From positions 1 through 64,000 of the forward strand of contig QCID01000003.1 of NCBI GenBank assembly GCA_003216895.1: a stretch of DNA of 64,000 nt, written 5' to 3'. Of the stretch, positions 55,067 through 64,000 are shown in pieces; position 1 is the stretch's first letter, and the number at the start of each line of letters is the position of its first letter. The notes beneath the pieces were generated by a model. That model was not told the DNA's origin. It did not search any database and saw nothing but the letters and a program-made list of their open reading frames with translations. The position numbers and the translations under genes were made by a program. The stretch comes from Prochlorococcus sp. AG-402-K04 (GTDB taxonomy: Bacteria > Cyanobacteriota > Cyanobacteriia > PCC-6307 > Cyanobiaceae).

Positions 55067-56317
55067 TTAATTAGTATTCCATTTTTTATCGATTTTACGA
55101 ATAACTTCTTTGCTACTGCATACGCTTAGCAATGGTTTATTTAAATATTTACGAGCAGCATCCTTGATTTCTTTACCAGTTATACTTTCGAGTCTGAGTA
55201 GAATTTCTTTATCGTGATTCTTGGTTAGACCAATTCCTAAAAGATGAGCTTTATGTTCAGCTCTTTGACTAATACTCTGCAAGGAATGAGCCATTTGACC
55301 TCGGTATTTTATCTTTACAAGATCTAATTCTTCAGCAGAGATTTCACTATTGATAATTGTTTCCCAGCAATCTTTAAGTAATTGAAGAGTAATGATTGCT
55401 TTATCTTCAGTTGTAGAAGCATGAACAATAAATGGTGCTTGATTCTCTCTAATAGGATGATAAACCCCTGCTTCATAAACTACTCCATACTTTTCTCTGA
55501 GAACCTTAAATAATAAGCTTGACATTCCATAACCTAAGTAACATGACAATAATCTAAGTAAAATATCAGATTTATTGTCATATCTAATTGTTGCTTTGCC
55601 TAGAAGTAGAATCACTTGTTTTGTATTTAATGAACGTGTGCAAATACTGCTACTTTGTTTGAATAGATTTTCAATTTTATTACTATTTTCAAATGTTTTA
55701 TTTTGGTAGTTAATATTTTTACTAATCTCCTTGAATTCAATTCTATTTTTTATATAGTCATCTAAATTAATTGGAAAACTTCCTGAAATTACTAAGTTTT
55801 TTTTTCTATGAATTAATGTGCTTGCGATTTGCAATATATGTTCTTTATTGATTTTATTTATATCGTCGATTGATCCTAGTGGATCATGTCCATATGGACC
55901 ATCGCCGTATACCATCTTTCTCCAGCCATCGAATGCTAATTGATATGTACTCTCTTTTTGTCTTTTGATGGCTTTTATCGTTAGATCTTTTTCTAATTCA
56001 ACCTGATCTACTTGAAGTAAAGGTTTTGTAATCATCCAACCAATTAAAGGAATAAGTTTATAAGCATCAATTTCGACACATTTAAGACTTATTAAAAGAC
56101 CATCTTCGAATGTATCACAGTTCAAATGTGCACCAGAATTTTCTACAATTTCAGCTATTTGATTATTATTGTATGGTCCACAACCTCTAAGCATGGTTGA
56201 GGTTAAAAGTTGATGAATTCCTTTTTTATCCTTTGGATCATTCCTACTACCGTCTTCTATCCATAGTTTGGCCGACATTATATTTTTGATATTATGTTTG
56301 TCTAGAATTATGTTCAT
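55067..56317 (-). CDS. M16 family peptidase-like protein, inactive subunit
   Basis: 416 residues of the M16 fold. The catalytic H-x-x-E-H is absent: the corresponding segment reads GIHQLLTSTMLRGCG. Other M16 landmarks remain (SSLLFKVLREKYGVVYEAGV). With the active partner two bases upstream it fits a heterodimeric processing peptidase, as seen for PqqF-like or mitochondrial MPP pairs. Target unknown. Confidence 0.88.
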   Translation of the reverse strand: MNIILDKHNIKNIMSAKLWIEDGSRNDPKDKKGIHQLLTSTMLRGCGPYNNNQIAEIVENSGAHLNCDTFEDGLLISLKCVEIDAYKLIPLIGWMITKPLLQVDQVELEKDLTIKAIKRQKESTYQLAFDGWRKMVYGDGPYGHDPLGSIDDINKINKEHILQIASTLIHRKKNLVISGSFPINLDDYIKNRIEFKEISKNINYQNKTFENSNKIENLFKQSSSICTRSLNTKQVILLLGKATIRYDNKSDILLRLLSCYLGYGMSSLLFKVLREKYGVVYEAGVYHPIRENQAPFIVHASTTEDKAIITLQLLKDCWETIINSEISAEELDLVKIKYRGQMAHSLQSISQRAEHKAHLLGIGLTKNHDKEILLRLESITGKEIKDAARKYLNKPLLSVCSSKEVIRKIDKKWNTN

Positions 56318-56319
56318 AT

Positions 56320-57552
56320 TTATTCCTCTGGTTCAGCAATTAATGTGAATGCATTGTCTGGATTGAATAATGGAAATATTAATTCATTTAGGCGTGCGAT
56401 TGTCCAATATGAAATATCATCTATTGATTTTAAGATTGACTGGTGCCGACCCCACAGAGCTTGATTTCCTAATGTTGAGGCGATTTGAGAGCTTAATTCT
56501 AAACCAAAATAAATGTTATTTATGACCAATTTTTTTGCACGTTCTAAATCTTTATTAGTAACTAAATCTTTAGTTATTTCTGTAAGGATGTTATTGATTT
56601 CACTTTCAGCTATTTCAAGGTTCTCCTGAGGACAACTCACATCTAGAAGAATTAACCCTCCTTCTTCAAGGATTTGTAAATCTATATCTATTGATTCAAT
56701 AATACGTTTTTCTTCTCTTAGGTCCTTAACAATAAGGCTACTTTTACCTTCGCATAATATTGTGGCGGCAATTTCTGCTCCTAAAATTAAGATCTGCTCT
56801 TTTGCCGGTGGAAGTTTCCAGGCTTTCAATATTCTTCCTCCCTCAAGCCTTGGAATAGTTTCTTTTTTATAGCCCTTATTAAATGTAGTTTCGGTACTTT
56901 TATTTGTTTCTTCTGATATTGTTTTTAATTCCTTAAGTTTACTATTGTTAATTATCGAATATATTTCTTTTGGTAATTCTCCCGCTATACATAATGTACA
57001 ATTTTTACCTACATAATGATTTTCGTGGAATATTTTCATTTGTTTAGTATTTATACTTTTTACAGTTTTTTCGTCACCAAGTATTGGTTTGGAATATCTA
57101 TGAGGTGTCAAACATTCCTTTAATAATTTCATATAAATTATTTCATCGGGTTGTTCAATATTTTGTGCGATTTCCTCTAAAACAACTTCTTTCTCTATTT
57201 CAAATGCACCTCCTTCAATTTTAGGAAATAATAACAATTCTAATATCAATTTTAGTCCTTCTTCTATCTTTTCAGGTGGCACTAAAACGTGAAAGTGAAC
57301 ATCGTCTAACCCCGTTGCAGCATTACTACTTCCACCAAGAGATTCAATTTTTAAATCGAATTCACCTTCTTTAAGGTTCTTACTCCCTTTGAATATCATG
57401 TGCTCTAAGAAATGAGCCATACCTTCTTCATCTTTTCTTTCATAAAGACTTCCTCCTTTGCACCAAAAGTCAATACAAGTCAATGTTGATTGTTCTATAT
57501 CAGCTACAACACATGTAGCACCATTAGGTAATGACCAATGATTTACCTTCAT
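56320..57552 (-). CDS. M16 family metallopeptidase, active subunit
   Basis: 410 residues with the inverted zinc motif in GMAHFLEHMIFKGSK (HxxEH) and the second Glu in EKEVVLEEIAQNIEQPDE. It precedes the degenerate M16 gene by two bases; both are probably translated together. Predicted soluble, so cytosolic. Substrate unknown. Confidence 0.92.
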   Translation of the reverse strand: MKVNHWSLPNGATCVVADIEQSTLTCIDFWCKGGSLYERKDEEGMAHFLEHMIFKGSKNLKEGEFDLKIESLGGSSNAATGLDDVHFHVLVPPEKIEEGLKLILELLLFPKIEGGAFEIEKEVVLEEIAQNIEQPDEIIYMKLLKECLTPHRYSKPILGDEKTVKSINTKQMKIFHENHYVGKNCTLCIAGELPKEIYSIINNSKLKELKTISEETNKSTETTFNKGYKKETIPRLEGGRILKAWKLPPAKEQILILGAEIAATILCEGKSSLIVKDLREEKRIIESIDIDLQILEEGGLILLDVSCPQENLEIAESEINNILTEITKDLVTNKDLERAKKLVINNIYFGLELSSQIASTLGNQALWGRHQSILKSIDDISYWTIARLNELIFPLFNPDNAFTLIAEPEE

Positions 57553-57913
57553 TCTATATATCTTAAAGGATTCTATATCTTTATGCTATATGAATCTATG
57601 ATGATAGGATTTATAACTTTAAAATGCGATGTTTTGAAATTTATTAAATTGTAAAAGATGAATTCATTATCTATATGATTGAAAATCTATATTTTATTTT
57701 ATATTTATACTATCATTTTCACTTCTTTATTATTAGTATATTCTTCTTTTTCTAATTTCAACCTTTGGACCCTTGGTTTTTATTAACTAATCTTTGCACA
57801 AAAAAGTCTTTTTTTAACTTCTTTTTAGCCTTAATAATAATATAATATTGTGTAAGCATAATTATAATAAAACGTTTCTATGAATCTTATCCAAACCCAT
57901 TTATCTTGAGTTC
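57553..57913. other. Divergent spacer with a possible 33-aa peptide
   Basis: About 360 AT-rich bases between the M16 genes and pcyA, holding both promoters. A minus-strand ATG frame at 57758-57859 encodes a 33-residue Lys-rich peptide (ending DFFVQRLVNKNQGSKG). Its composition is protein-like, but no family is known. No strong terminator or repeat seen. Confidence 0.35.
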
Positions 57914-58645
57914 TTGGTTTTGAAATCAGTTTTTTGTGATCAAAGTAACTTGAATCCTCTTTTGCTTGAGGCTTTCGAACTCATCAAGAATAGAATCCAT
58001 TCGCTGCCTGATGTTGAACCTTTAAATATTTATCCAAAGTCGAGCAAGATTTGTAGCAGTATAAATAAAGAGGAATTATTTATTGTTAACGAGTTTTATC
58101 AAGCAAAAGGATTTAGAAAAATTCATTTGGAAGTTGCAAAGCTTGGAAAATCATTGCAAATACTTCATTGTGTTCTTTTCCCTGACCCATGTTATGAACT
58201 CCCCATATTTGGCGCTGATTTGGTAGTTAATTTAAATAATATCTCCGCTGCCATTGTTGATTTATCGCCTGTAGGGAAACATTTGCCTGATTCCCTCATC
58301 ACTCAAATGAGATCATTAAAAGTCCCTAAATTCACTGAACCTGGTAAGTTGCCGGAATGGGGAGTTATCTTTTCTCCTTATGTATGCTTTATTCGTCCAG
58401 TTGATTTTCTCGAAGAAAAATTATTTTTAAAGCTTATTGATCAATATTTGTCACTATTATTATCTTTATTAGTTAGTGTAGAGGCAGACGAAATTAATTC
58501 GTTGGATACAATGAGCAGACTTAATTATCAAAAACGATATTGTTCAAATCAAAAACTTAATAGTAAGACTAGAGCTATTCTAGCTAAATTTTTTAGTTCA
58601 TCTTGGGCAGATGAATATATCAATACAATACTTTTTGAATGTTAG
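57914..58645 (+). CDS. pcyA: Phycocyanobilin:ferredoxin oxidoreductase
   Basis: 243 residues. FRKIHLEVAKL and HCVLFPDPCYELPIFGADLV match PcyA, with the catalytic Glu, His and Asp positions (the last in FGAD). It reduces biliverdin IX-alpha to phycocyanobilin. In Prochlorococcus, where phycobilisomes are lost, it probably serves residual phycoerythrin or a phytochrome-like use. TTG start, with a second TTG two codons later. The devB-like gene starts at its stop. Confidence 0.93.
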   Translation: MVLKSVFCDQSNLNPLLLEAFELIKNRIHSLPDVEPLNIYPKSSKICSSINKEELFIVNEFYQAKGFRKIHLEVAKLGKSLQILHCVLFPDPCYELPIFGADLVVNLNNISAAIVDLSPVGKHLPDSLITQMRSLKVPKFTEPGKLPEWGVIFSPYVCFIRPVDFLEEKLFLKLIDQYLSLLLSLLVSVEADEINSLDTMSRLNYQKRYCSNQKLNSKTRAILAKFFSSSWADEYINTILFEC

Positions 58646-58647
58646 TT

Positions 58648-59556
58648 ATGTTCAAATACTCATCTTTTAAATCCCTCTTCCTGCTCGGCACAACCTCTTT
58701 ATGCTTTGCTTTGATTAGTGGATGTAATAATAAAGATTTTGAATTAAATCAAACTCTAAAGAATACTGAAGTCGTAGAGAGGATTGAAGGCGTAGCAGCT
58801 TTAGGTCAATTAAATCCTCTTGGTGAAGTTAGGAAATTAGCTCCTCCAACTAGTGGAAAGGGTGGCACTCCAAGATTATCTAAATTATTAATTAAAGAAG
58901 GAGACTCTATTGTTAAGGGACAAATCTTAGCTATTTTTGACAACCGTCCGAAGCTTGAAGCTGATTTGAAAGCTGCACAAGCTAATTTAAATATATTAAT
59001 GAGTGAAATTAGTATAAAAAAAAGGGAAATAAATAGATATCAAAATCTAGTTGATAAAGGAGCAGTAGCGCTAATTGTTTTAGACAAGATGAAAGACGAT
59101 TTGCTTCTTTCTGAGACGAGAATCTTAAAGCTTAAATCTGCTATAGATGCTATTAAGGTTGATTTAGAACAAACACAATTAAAAAGTCCAATTGATGGAA
59201 TTGTTTTGCAAATCTTAGTTCGTGAGGGAGAGAGACCAAATTCTTCTGGTGTAATTAATGTTGGGGCTAACCAATTAATGGAAGCACTTGTTGAAGTATA
59301 TGAATCTGATATAGATAGAGTTCAAATTGGCCAAGCTGTTGATTTGATTAGTGAAAATGGAGGATTTAACGGATCTTTAAGAGGTTCTGTGAGTTTAATC
59401 AGTCCACAAGTCAGACAAAGAAGAGTGCTTTCAACTGATCCAACTGGTGATGCTGATTCCAGAATTATTGAGGTCAGAGTCAAGCTTGATAATCCATCAG
59501 CTAAAAAGGTTTCTAATTTAACTGGAATGAAAGTCATTGCTCGTTTTCAACCGTAG
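58648..59556 (+). CDS. devB: DevB-like (HlyD) membrane fusion protein, lipoprotein
   Basis: 302 residues. The N-terminus is a lipoprotein signal with lipobox LISGC (Cys at about residue 26). The rest has HlyD lipoyl halves (GDSIVKGQILAIFDNRP and LKSPIDGIVLQILVREGERP) and a coiled-coil hairpin between them. ATG 58648 is preferred to 58639, which lies within the pcyA end. First gene of a three-gene DevBCA exporter; in heterocystous cyanobacteria this exports glycolipids. Substrate here unknown. Confidence 0.88.
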   Translation: MFKYSSFKSLFLLGTTSLCFALISGCNNKDFELNQTLKNTEVVERIEGVAALGQLNPLGEVRKLAPPTSGKGGTPRLSKLLIKEGDSIVKGQILAIFDNRPKLEADLKAAQANLNILMSEISIKKREINRYQNLVDKGAVALIVLDKMKDDLLLSETRILKLKSAIDAIKVDLEQTQLKSPIDGIVLQILVREGERPNSSGVINVGANQLMEALVEVYESDIDRVQIGQAVDLISENGGFNGSLRGSVSLISPQVRQRRVLSTDPTGDADSRIIEVRVKLDNPSAKKVSNLTGMKVIARFQP

Positions 59557-60731
59557 TGGAATTGAATAATTTTTTAAAAAAAAGAAAAATTCCCCTTGCT
59601 TGGCTATTGCTGACAAGACAACCATTAAGAATATTAGTAGCTATCGCAGGAATAGCTTTTGCTGGAATTTTGATGTTTATGCAATTAGGCTTTAGAGATG
59701 GTTTGTTTGACGCAAGTGTTACTGTTCATAAGTTATTTGACGCTGATCTGGTCTTAATTAGTCCTCGCTCAAAAAGTTCAATAAGTATGAGTGGTTTCCC
59801 TAGAAGAAGACTAGTTCAGTCAATGGCACATAGGGATGTTGTCGGAACCACTGCTGTTAATTGGAATTTCCTGCTTTGGCGAAATCCTGAAAATTTATCA
59901 ACAAGATCTATTCTTGCTTTAGGTTTTGAGCCAAGTAAGCCATTATTGCTTGATTCGGATTTTGAAAAAAAGGCTAAAACTCTAAAGAACAAAGGAAGGG
60001 TTTTGTTTGATGATCTTTCCAGAGATGAATTTGGGCCTGTATCCTCATGGTTTAAATCAGGGCGACTAGTTGAAACTGAAGTCGCAGGTAAAAGAGTAAG
60101 AGTTTCTGGAATAGTTAGTCTCGGGCCCTCCTTTGGAGCAGATGGAAATTTAATCACTAGCAGTGAGACATACTTAGACTTATCACCGGGTAATCCTAAA
60201 GGAAGTATTGAAATTGGTTTGGTTAGATTAAAGAAGGGTTCAGATGTTGAAAAAGTTGTTCGATCTTTGAATTTAAGTTTACCCAGTGACGTTAAGGTAA
60301 TGTCTTTGAAATCGTTTATAGACTTTGAAAAAAATTATTGGAAAAGTAGTACATCAATTGGATTTATCTTTACATTGGGTGCTGCAATGGGATTTATTGT
60401 TGGTTGTGTAATTGTTTATCAGATTCTCTATAGTGATGTTAGTGATCATTTGCCTGAGTATGCAACCCTAATGGCTATGGGATATAACTTAAGAAGCCTA
60501 TTAGGAGTTGTAGCTAGGGAAGGATTCATTTTATCAATAATGGGATATATTCCTGCTTATATTTCAGGTCAAGCTTTATATGCTTTGGTTAGATCATCAA
60601 CTAAATTACCTGTTGAAATGAGTTTTAGTAGGGCATCAATTATATTTTGCTTAATACTTTTTATGTGTATGGGCTCAGCATTAGCAGCTATGAAAAAGTT
60701 GGCAGATGCCGATCCTGCTGAAATATTTTGA
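59556..60731 (+). CDS. devC: DevC-like ABC exporter permease
   Basis: 391 residues, GTG start (TAGTG, sharing a base with the devB stop). An N-terminal membrane helix (ILVAIAGIAFAGILMFMQLG) precedes a large periplasmic domain. Three C-terminal helices follow (FIFTLGAAMGFIVGCVIVY). This is the MacB/FtsX-type fold. It links DevA in the cytosol to DevB and an outer-membrane partner. Confidence 0.9.
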   Translation: MELNNFLKKRKIPLAWLLLTRQPLRILVAIAGIAFAGILMFMQLGFRDGLFDASVTVHKLFDADLVLISPRSKSSISMSGFPRRRLVQSMAHRDVVGTTAVNWNFLLWRNPENLSTRSILALGFEPSKPLLLDSDFEKKAKTLKNKGRVLFDDLSRDEFGPVSSWFKSGRLVETEVAGKRVRVSGIVSLGPSFGADGNLITSSETYLDLSPGNPKGSIEIGLVRLKKGSDVEKVVRSLNLSLPSDVKVMSLKSFIDFEKNYWKSSTSIGFIFTLGAAMGFIVGCVIVYQILYSDVSDHLPEYATLMAMGYNLRSLLGVVAREGFILSIMGYIPAYISGQALYALVRSSTKLPVEMSFSRASIIFCLILFMCMGSALAAMKKLADADPAEIF

Positions 60732-60763
60732 TGAATAAATCGAATGTTAAATTTAAATAATTT

Positions 60764-61456
60764 ATGAAAAATATAAATAATAATACTTTAAATATTACTG
60801 CTTTGAATCATTGGTATGGTCATGGAGAAATGAGAAGGCATGTTCTCCAGTCTATCTCTATGGAAATTTCTCCTGGCGAGGTTGTTTTACTTACGGGCCC
60901 TTCTGGATGCGGAAAAACCACTCTTTTAACTTTGATTGGAGCTCTTCGTAAAGTTCAAGATGGAGATCTTAAAGTATTTGGTAAACAGCTTTTTGGAGCC
61001 AGCAGAAAAACAAGACAGAACCTTAGAAAAAATATTGGAATGATTTTTCAGGGGCATAATCTTTTGAGATGCCTTACTGCTGAGCAAAATGTCCAAATGG
61101 GTGCTGACCTTTTGAATGGATTTTCATACATGTCTCGAAGAGCTCAGTCTAGAGAATGGCTTAGAGCTGTTGGATTAGAAGATCATTTGTCTAAGCTGCC
61201 GCATGATTTATCTGGTGGGCAAAAACAACGCGTTGCTATTGCCAGAGCTCTTGCCGCTAGACCAAAACTACTATTAGCGGATGAACCAACATCTGCATTA
61301 GATAGTTCAACTGGTAGAGAAATTGTTGATTTGTTAAAAAAACTAGCTTTAGAACAATCTTGTTCAGTGTTGATGGTTACTCATGATCCGAGAATATTGG
61401 ATGTAGCAGATCGTCTCTTGAGAATGGAAGATGGCCAAATATTGCCCTCTGTTTAG
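60764..61456 (+). CDS. devA: DevA-like ABC exporter ATPase
   Basis: 230 residues with Walker A GPSGCGKTT, Q-loop IGMIFQGHNLL, signature LSGGQKQRVAIARALA, Walker B LLLADEPTSALDS and VTHDPR. A LolD/MacB/DevA-type ATPase, with its start 32 bases after the devC stop. It powers the DevBC exporter. Confidence 0.92.
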   Translation: MKNINNNTLNITALNHWYGHGEMRRHVLQSISMEISPGEVVLLTGPSGCGKTTLLTLIGALRKVQDGDLKVFGKQLFGASRKTRQNLRKNIGMIFQGHNLLRCLTAEQNVQMGADLLNGFSYMSRRAQSREWLRAVGLEDHLSKLPHDLSGGQKQRVAIARALAARPKLLLADEPTSALDSSTGREIVDLLKKLALEQSCSVLMVTHDPRILDVADRLLRMEDGQILPSV

Positions 61457-61492
61457 TAAATTAGTTAGATAAAAATTTGTAGGAATTTTAGT

Positions 61493-61648
61493 ATGTCTAA
61501 AAGACGCAATCTTAAGAAAGAGAAACAAGAAAGGAACAGAGCTTATGCCAGGAAGTTTAAGAAACGTAAGCTTCGCAATGATGGTAGGGGAGAAGGCGCT
61601 GGTAACGGTGTAACAGGCACTGCAAATAATGGTGGAGCTGCTGATTAA
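61493..61648 (+). CDS. Small basic protein, 51 aa
   Basis: ATG-started 51-residue frame: MSKRRNLKKEKQERNRAYAR, then a strongly basic stretch, ending in a Gly/Ala/Asn tail (GVTGTANNGGAAD). Highly basic, likely nucleic-acid- or ribosome-associated. No family recognised. 36 bases after devA. Confidence 0.65.
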   Translation: MSKRRNLKKEKQERNRAYARKFKKRKLRNDGRGEGAGNGVTGTANNGGAAD

Positions 61649-61740
61649 TAAATCTCTATTAAAATGAAAAAATATTCTTTATAAATCCTTTAATTTAAAG
61701 TATATGAACAAAAACCTTTGATTTTATTTTTTAATTAAGG

Positions 61741-62673
61741 ATGTTAATTAGCGTTGTTATACCGACTTACAACAGACTTCCGATACTAAGAAAGTGTCTA
61801 AATGCATTAGAAAATCAAATTTTTAATAATGGCATTCACAATTTCGAAATTGTATTAGTCGATGACGGATCAACAGATGGGACAGTCGACTGGCTAAAAA
61901 ATAATATTGAAACTTATCCTCATTTAAGACTTTTTGAACAATCCCATGGAGGCCCCGCTTTAGGAAGAAATCTTGGAGTAGAAAATTCAAATGGTGACTT
62001 AATTGTTTTTATCGACAGTGATCTAGTTGTTGATAGATATTTCCTATGTAACCATATTGATTCCTTGTTAATAGCTTGGAAAAAACTTGGCAATAAAAAA
62101 TGTTTCACTTATGGATCTGTAATAAATACTTCTAATTTTAATAATCCGAATTCTGAACCTTTTAAACTTAAAGACCTGTCTTGGGCTTATTTTGCTACAG
62201 GAAATGTTGCTATTGACAAAAAGATTTTAGAAACATCAGGCCTTTTTGATACCTCTTTTCGACTTTATGGTTGGGAAGATTTGGAATTAGGTGAAAGACT
62301 AAGAAATATGGGAGTTAAACTTATCAAATGTCCAAGAGCGATTGGATATCATTGGCATCCATCCTTAACTCTTGATCAAATACCTCAATTGATTCGAATT
62401 GAGAAAGAAAGAGCAAAGATGGGTTTAGTCTTTTATCGTAAGCACCCAACTTTGAGAGTGAAATTTATAGTTCAATACACTTTTTTTCATCGTTGCCTTT
62501 GGGAATTTTTAACTTTTGGTGGACTTCTTAATACAAAATCACTTAGACCTCTGTTGGCTTTTCTAATCAAGAATGGTCAATCTGGTTGGGCTATGGAATT
62601 GTTAAGACTTCCTCTTAATTTGATTGGTGTGAGACAAATTTTTAGAGAAGCATCATTAATTGGACTTCGATGA
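61741..62673 (+). CDS. Family 2 glycosyltransferase
   Basis: 310 residues. ISVVIPTYNRLPILRKCL at the start, then LVDDGSTDGTVDWL and FIDSDLVVD (the DxD-type motif), with GWEDLELGERLRNMG at the acceptor side. This is a cytosolic, GT-A fold enzyme of GT2. Donor and acceptor unknown. Possibly works on cell-surface polysaccharide. Confidence 0.88.
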   Translation: MLISVVIPTYNRLPILRKCLNALENQIFNNGIHNFEIVLVDDGSTDGTVDWLKNNIETYPHLRLFEQSHGGPALGRNLGVENSNGDLIVFIDSDLVVDRYFLCNHIDSLLIAWKKLGNKKCFTYGSVINTSNFNNPNSEPFKLKDLSWAYFATGNVAIDKKILETSGLFDTSFRLYGWEDLELGERLRNMGVKLIKCPRAIGYHWHPSLTLDQIPQLIRIEKERAKMGLVFYRKHPTLRVKFIVQYTFFHRCLWEFLTFGGLLNTKSLRPLLAFLIKNGQSGWAMELLRLPLNLIGVRQIFREASLIGLR

Positions 62674-62689
62674 ACCATTGTTTGTTAGA

Positions 62690-62720
62690 TTAGATGTGCA
62701 AATTAAAACCGCACACCTAA
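62690..62720 (+). promoter_or_regulatory. Hairpin upstream of rpsB
   Basis: TTAGATGTGC pairs with GCACACCTAA with one mismatch across an 11-base loop. It lies about 90 bases before the rpsB ATG. It could terminate the glycosyltransferase or be part of the rpsB leader; the absence of a U run argues against a simple terminator. Confidence 0.35.
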
Positions 62721-62766
62721 CTGTTTCGGGTGATAAACAAATTTTGATTCTTTAATCATTATTTAA

Positions 62767-62809
62767 GTTATCCCTGTTGGGTGGAGGCAAACCCGGAACC
62801 CACAAAAAC
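62767..62809 (+). promoter_or_regulatory. rpsB 5' leader element
   Basis: The bases just before rpsB are unusually GC-rich and can pair GGGT with ACCC around a GGAGGC segment that also reads as a strong ribosome-binding site. It may be an S2 autoregulatory leader or simply the ribosome binding site. The frame that starts at TTG 62777 within it is not the protein start. Confidence 0.4.
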
Positions 62810-63502
62810 ATGGCTGTAGTTTCTCTCTCAGAGATGATGGAAGCTGGTGCTCACTTTGGGCATCAGACAAGAAGATGGAATCCCAAGATGTCTCGATACA
62901 TCTATTCCGCTCGTAATGGGGTTCATATTATTGATTTGGTTAAGACTGCTGTTTGCATGAACAGTGCTTATAAATGGACAAGAGGAGCTGCAAGGAGCGG
63001 TAAAAGATTCCTTTTTGTAGGTACTAAAAAACAAGCTTCCGAAGTCGTTGCTCAAGAAGCAATAAGGTGCGGAGCCTCCTATGTCAATCAAAGATGGTTA
63101 GGTGGGATGCTTACAAATTGGACAACAATGAAAGCAAGAATTGATCGACTAAAAGATCTTGAAAGAATGGAATCGAGTGGTGCTATTGCTATGCGACCAA
63201 AAAAGGAAGGAGCCGTATTGCGGAGAGAATTAGAACGATTACAAAAATACCTAGGTGGACTAAAGGGAATGAGACGTCTGCCTGATGTCGTTGTTTTGGT
63301 TGATCAAAGGCGAGAAACAAACGCTGTTCTTGAGGCGAGAAAGCTTGATATCCCATTAGTGTCAATGCTTGATACTAACTGCGATCCAGATCTTTGTGAA
63401 ATTCCAATACCATGTAATGATGATGCTGTTCGCTCTGTACAACTTGTTTTAGGAAGATTAGCTGATGCTATCAATGAAGGAAGACATGGCCCCAATGAGT
63501 AG
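62810..63502 (+). CDS. rpsB: 30S ribosomal protein S2
   Basis: 230 residues from the ATG at 62810. [20 protein letters not shown] is the standard S2 start. It continues [29 protein letters not shown] and a C-terminal [12 protein letters not shown]. The upstream in-frame TTG extension ([10 protein letters not shown]) is not part of S2. Followed by tsf, 64 bases on, the usual bacterial order. Confidence 0.97.
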   Translation: MAVVSLSEMMEAGAHFGHQTRRWNPKMSRYIYSARNGVHIIDLVKTAVCMNSAYKWTRGAARSGKRFLFVGTKKQASEVVAQEAIRCGASYVNQRWLGGMLTNWTTMKARIDRLKDLERMESSGAIAMRPKKEGAVLRRELERLQKYLGGLKGMRRLPDVVVLVDQRRETNAVLEARKLDIPLVSMLDTNCDPDLCEIPIPCNDDAVRSVQLVLGRLADAINEGRHGPNE

Positions 63503-63566
63503 TTAGCATTAGATTAATTATTTAATAAATCCTTATTTACCTTTTTTCTCACTATCCCAAAATAAA

Positions 63567-64000
63567 ATGGCGGAAATAACAGCTAAACTCGTTAAAGAAC
63601 TGCGTGATAAGACATCCGCAGGAATGATGGACTGCAAAAAAGCCCTAATTGAAAATAAGGGCGATATGGATAAGTCTATTGAGTGGTTAAGACAAAAAGG
63701 TATAGCTAGTGCTGAAAAGAAATCAGGTCGAGTTGCTGCTGAGGGTGCTGTAGGTAGCTATATACATACAGGTTCTCGTGTAGGAGTCCTTCTAGAATTG
63801 AACTGCGAGACTGACTTTGTTGCTAGAGGAGATTTATTCCAAGGCCTTTTGAGAGACCTTTCAATGCAAGTCGCTGCTTGTCCAAATGTTGAATATGTAA
63901 GTGTTGATCAGATTCCAGAAACAATTGCCAACAAGGAAAAAGAAATAGAGATGGGAAGAGATGATCTCTCTGGTAAGCCTGATCAAATCAAAGCTAAAAT
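63567..64000 (+). CDS. tsf: Elongation factor Ts, 5' part
   Basis: The frame [20 protein letters not shown] is the EF-Ts start (UBA-like domain), then [20 protein letters not shown] and [14 protein letters not shown], both hallmarks. It is cut at base 64000. EF-Ts recycles EF-Tu-GDP. Confidence 0.97.
   Translation, partial: MAEITAKLVKELRDKTSAGMMDCKKALIENKGDMDKSIEWLRQKGIASAEKKSGRVAAEGAVGSYIHTGSRVGVLLELNCETDFVARGDLFQGLLRDLSMQVAACPNVEYVSVDQIPETIANKEKEIEMGRDDLSGKPDQIKAK

Noticed and set aside
1..64000. CRISPR arrays or cas genes
   Set aside because: No regularly spaced direct repeats were found; the only tandem arrays are TTTG and the coiled-coil 33-mers.

Overview
The window is AT-rich, gene-dense cyanobacterial DNA of the marine picocyanobacterial type, most likely a low-GC Prochlorococcus. 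That assignment is inferred from gene content: phycocyanobilin:ferredoxin oxidoreductase, Psb28, Psb32-like, Gun4, SipA/DUF3148, a CPP1-like protein, B12-dependent ribonucleotide reductase, a DevBCA exporter, 6S RNA beside purK, and many very short orphan genes. I cannot name the strain from sequence alone. Both ends cut genes: a membrane glycosyltransferase at base 1 and tsf at base 64000.

Region 1-28 kb is mostly conserved core. After the truncated glycosyltransferase come a tRNA-Ser(UGA) with a decayed tRNA-Ser copy beside it, nrdJ, prfC, hslO, an ABC ATPase, rsmE and a phytyl-phosphate-kinase-like gene. Next is a likely operon of an aspartate-type aminotransferase with phnD-phnC-phnE (phosphonate or phosphite uptake). 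Then follow a Family-4-like uracil-DNA glycosylase, ispG, a C-terminal processing protease, nadA, a metallophosphoesterase, a Psb32-like protein, midA, aroB, purK and 6S RNA. A 12-copy TTTG microsatellite lies 61 nt upstream of purK.

Region 28.4-42 kb is strikingly different. Coding density is low and most genes encode orphan proteins of 30-150 residues, including a hendecad-repeat coiled coil, a twin-CX3C miniprotein, several single-helix membrane proteins, a ribbon-helix-helix-like protein and paralogous small-protein pairs. Among them are a few enzyme-like genes: a nucleoside 2-deoxyribosyltransferase-like gene, a divergent MetF-like TIM barrel, an FAD oxidoreductase and a DoxX protein. 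It looks like an accessory region, but no integrase, transposase or CRISPR array was seen.

Region 42-64 kb returns to core functions: an AI-2E family transporter, psb28, selU, gun4, an anti-sigma-type ATPase, a methyltransferase, glnA with a clear terminator, a class V aminotransferase, tadA, a PLP decarboxylase, a DUF697 GTPase, lspA-bioY, sipA, an active/inactive M16 protease pair, pcyA followed by devBCA, a family 2 glycosyltransferase, rpsB and tsf. Many small genes are shorter than 60 codons, and their coordinates were read by hand. I found no single obvious new multi-gene system. The best leads are the small-protein region and its hendecad and twin-CX3C proteins, the purK-upstream microsatellite, the glycosylase lacking Fe-S ligands, and the non-canonical starts of nadA and its divergent neighbour.
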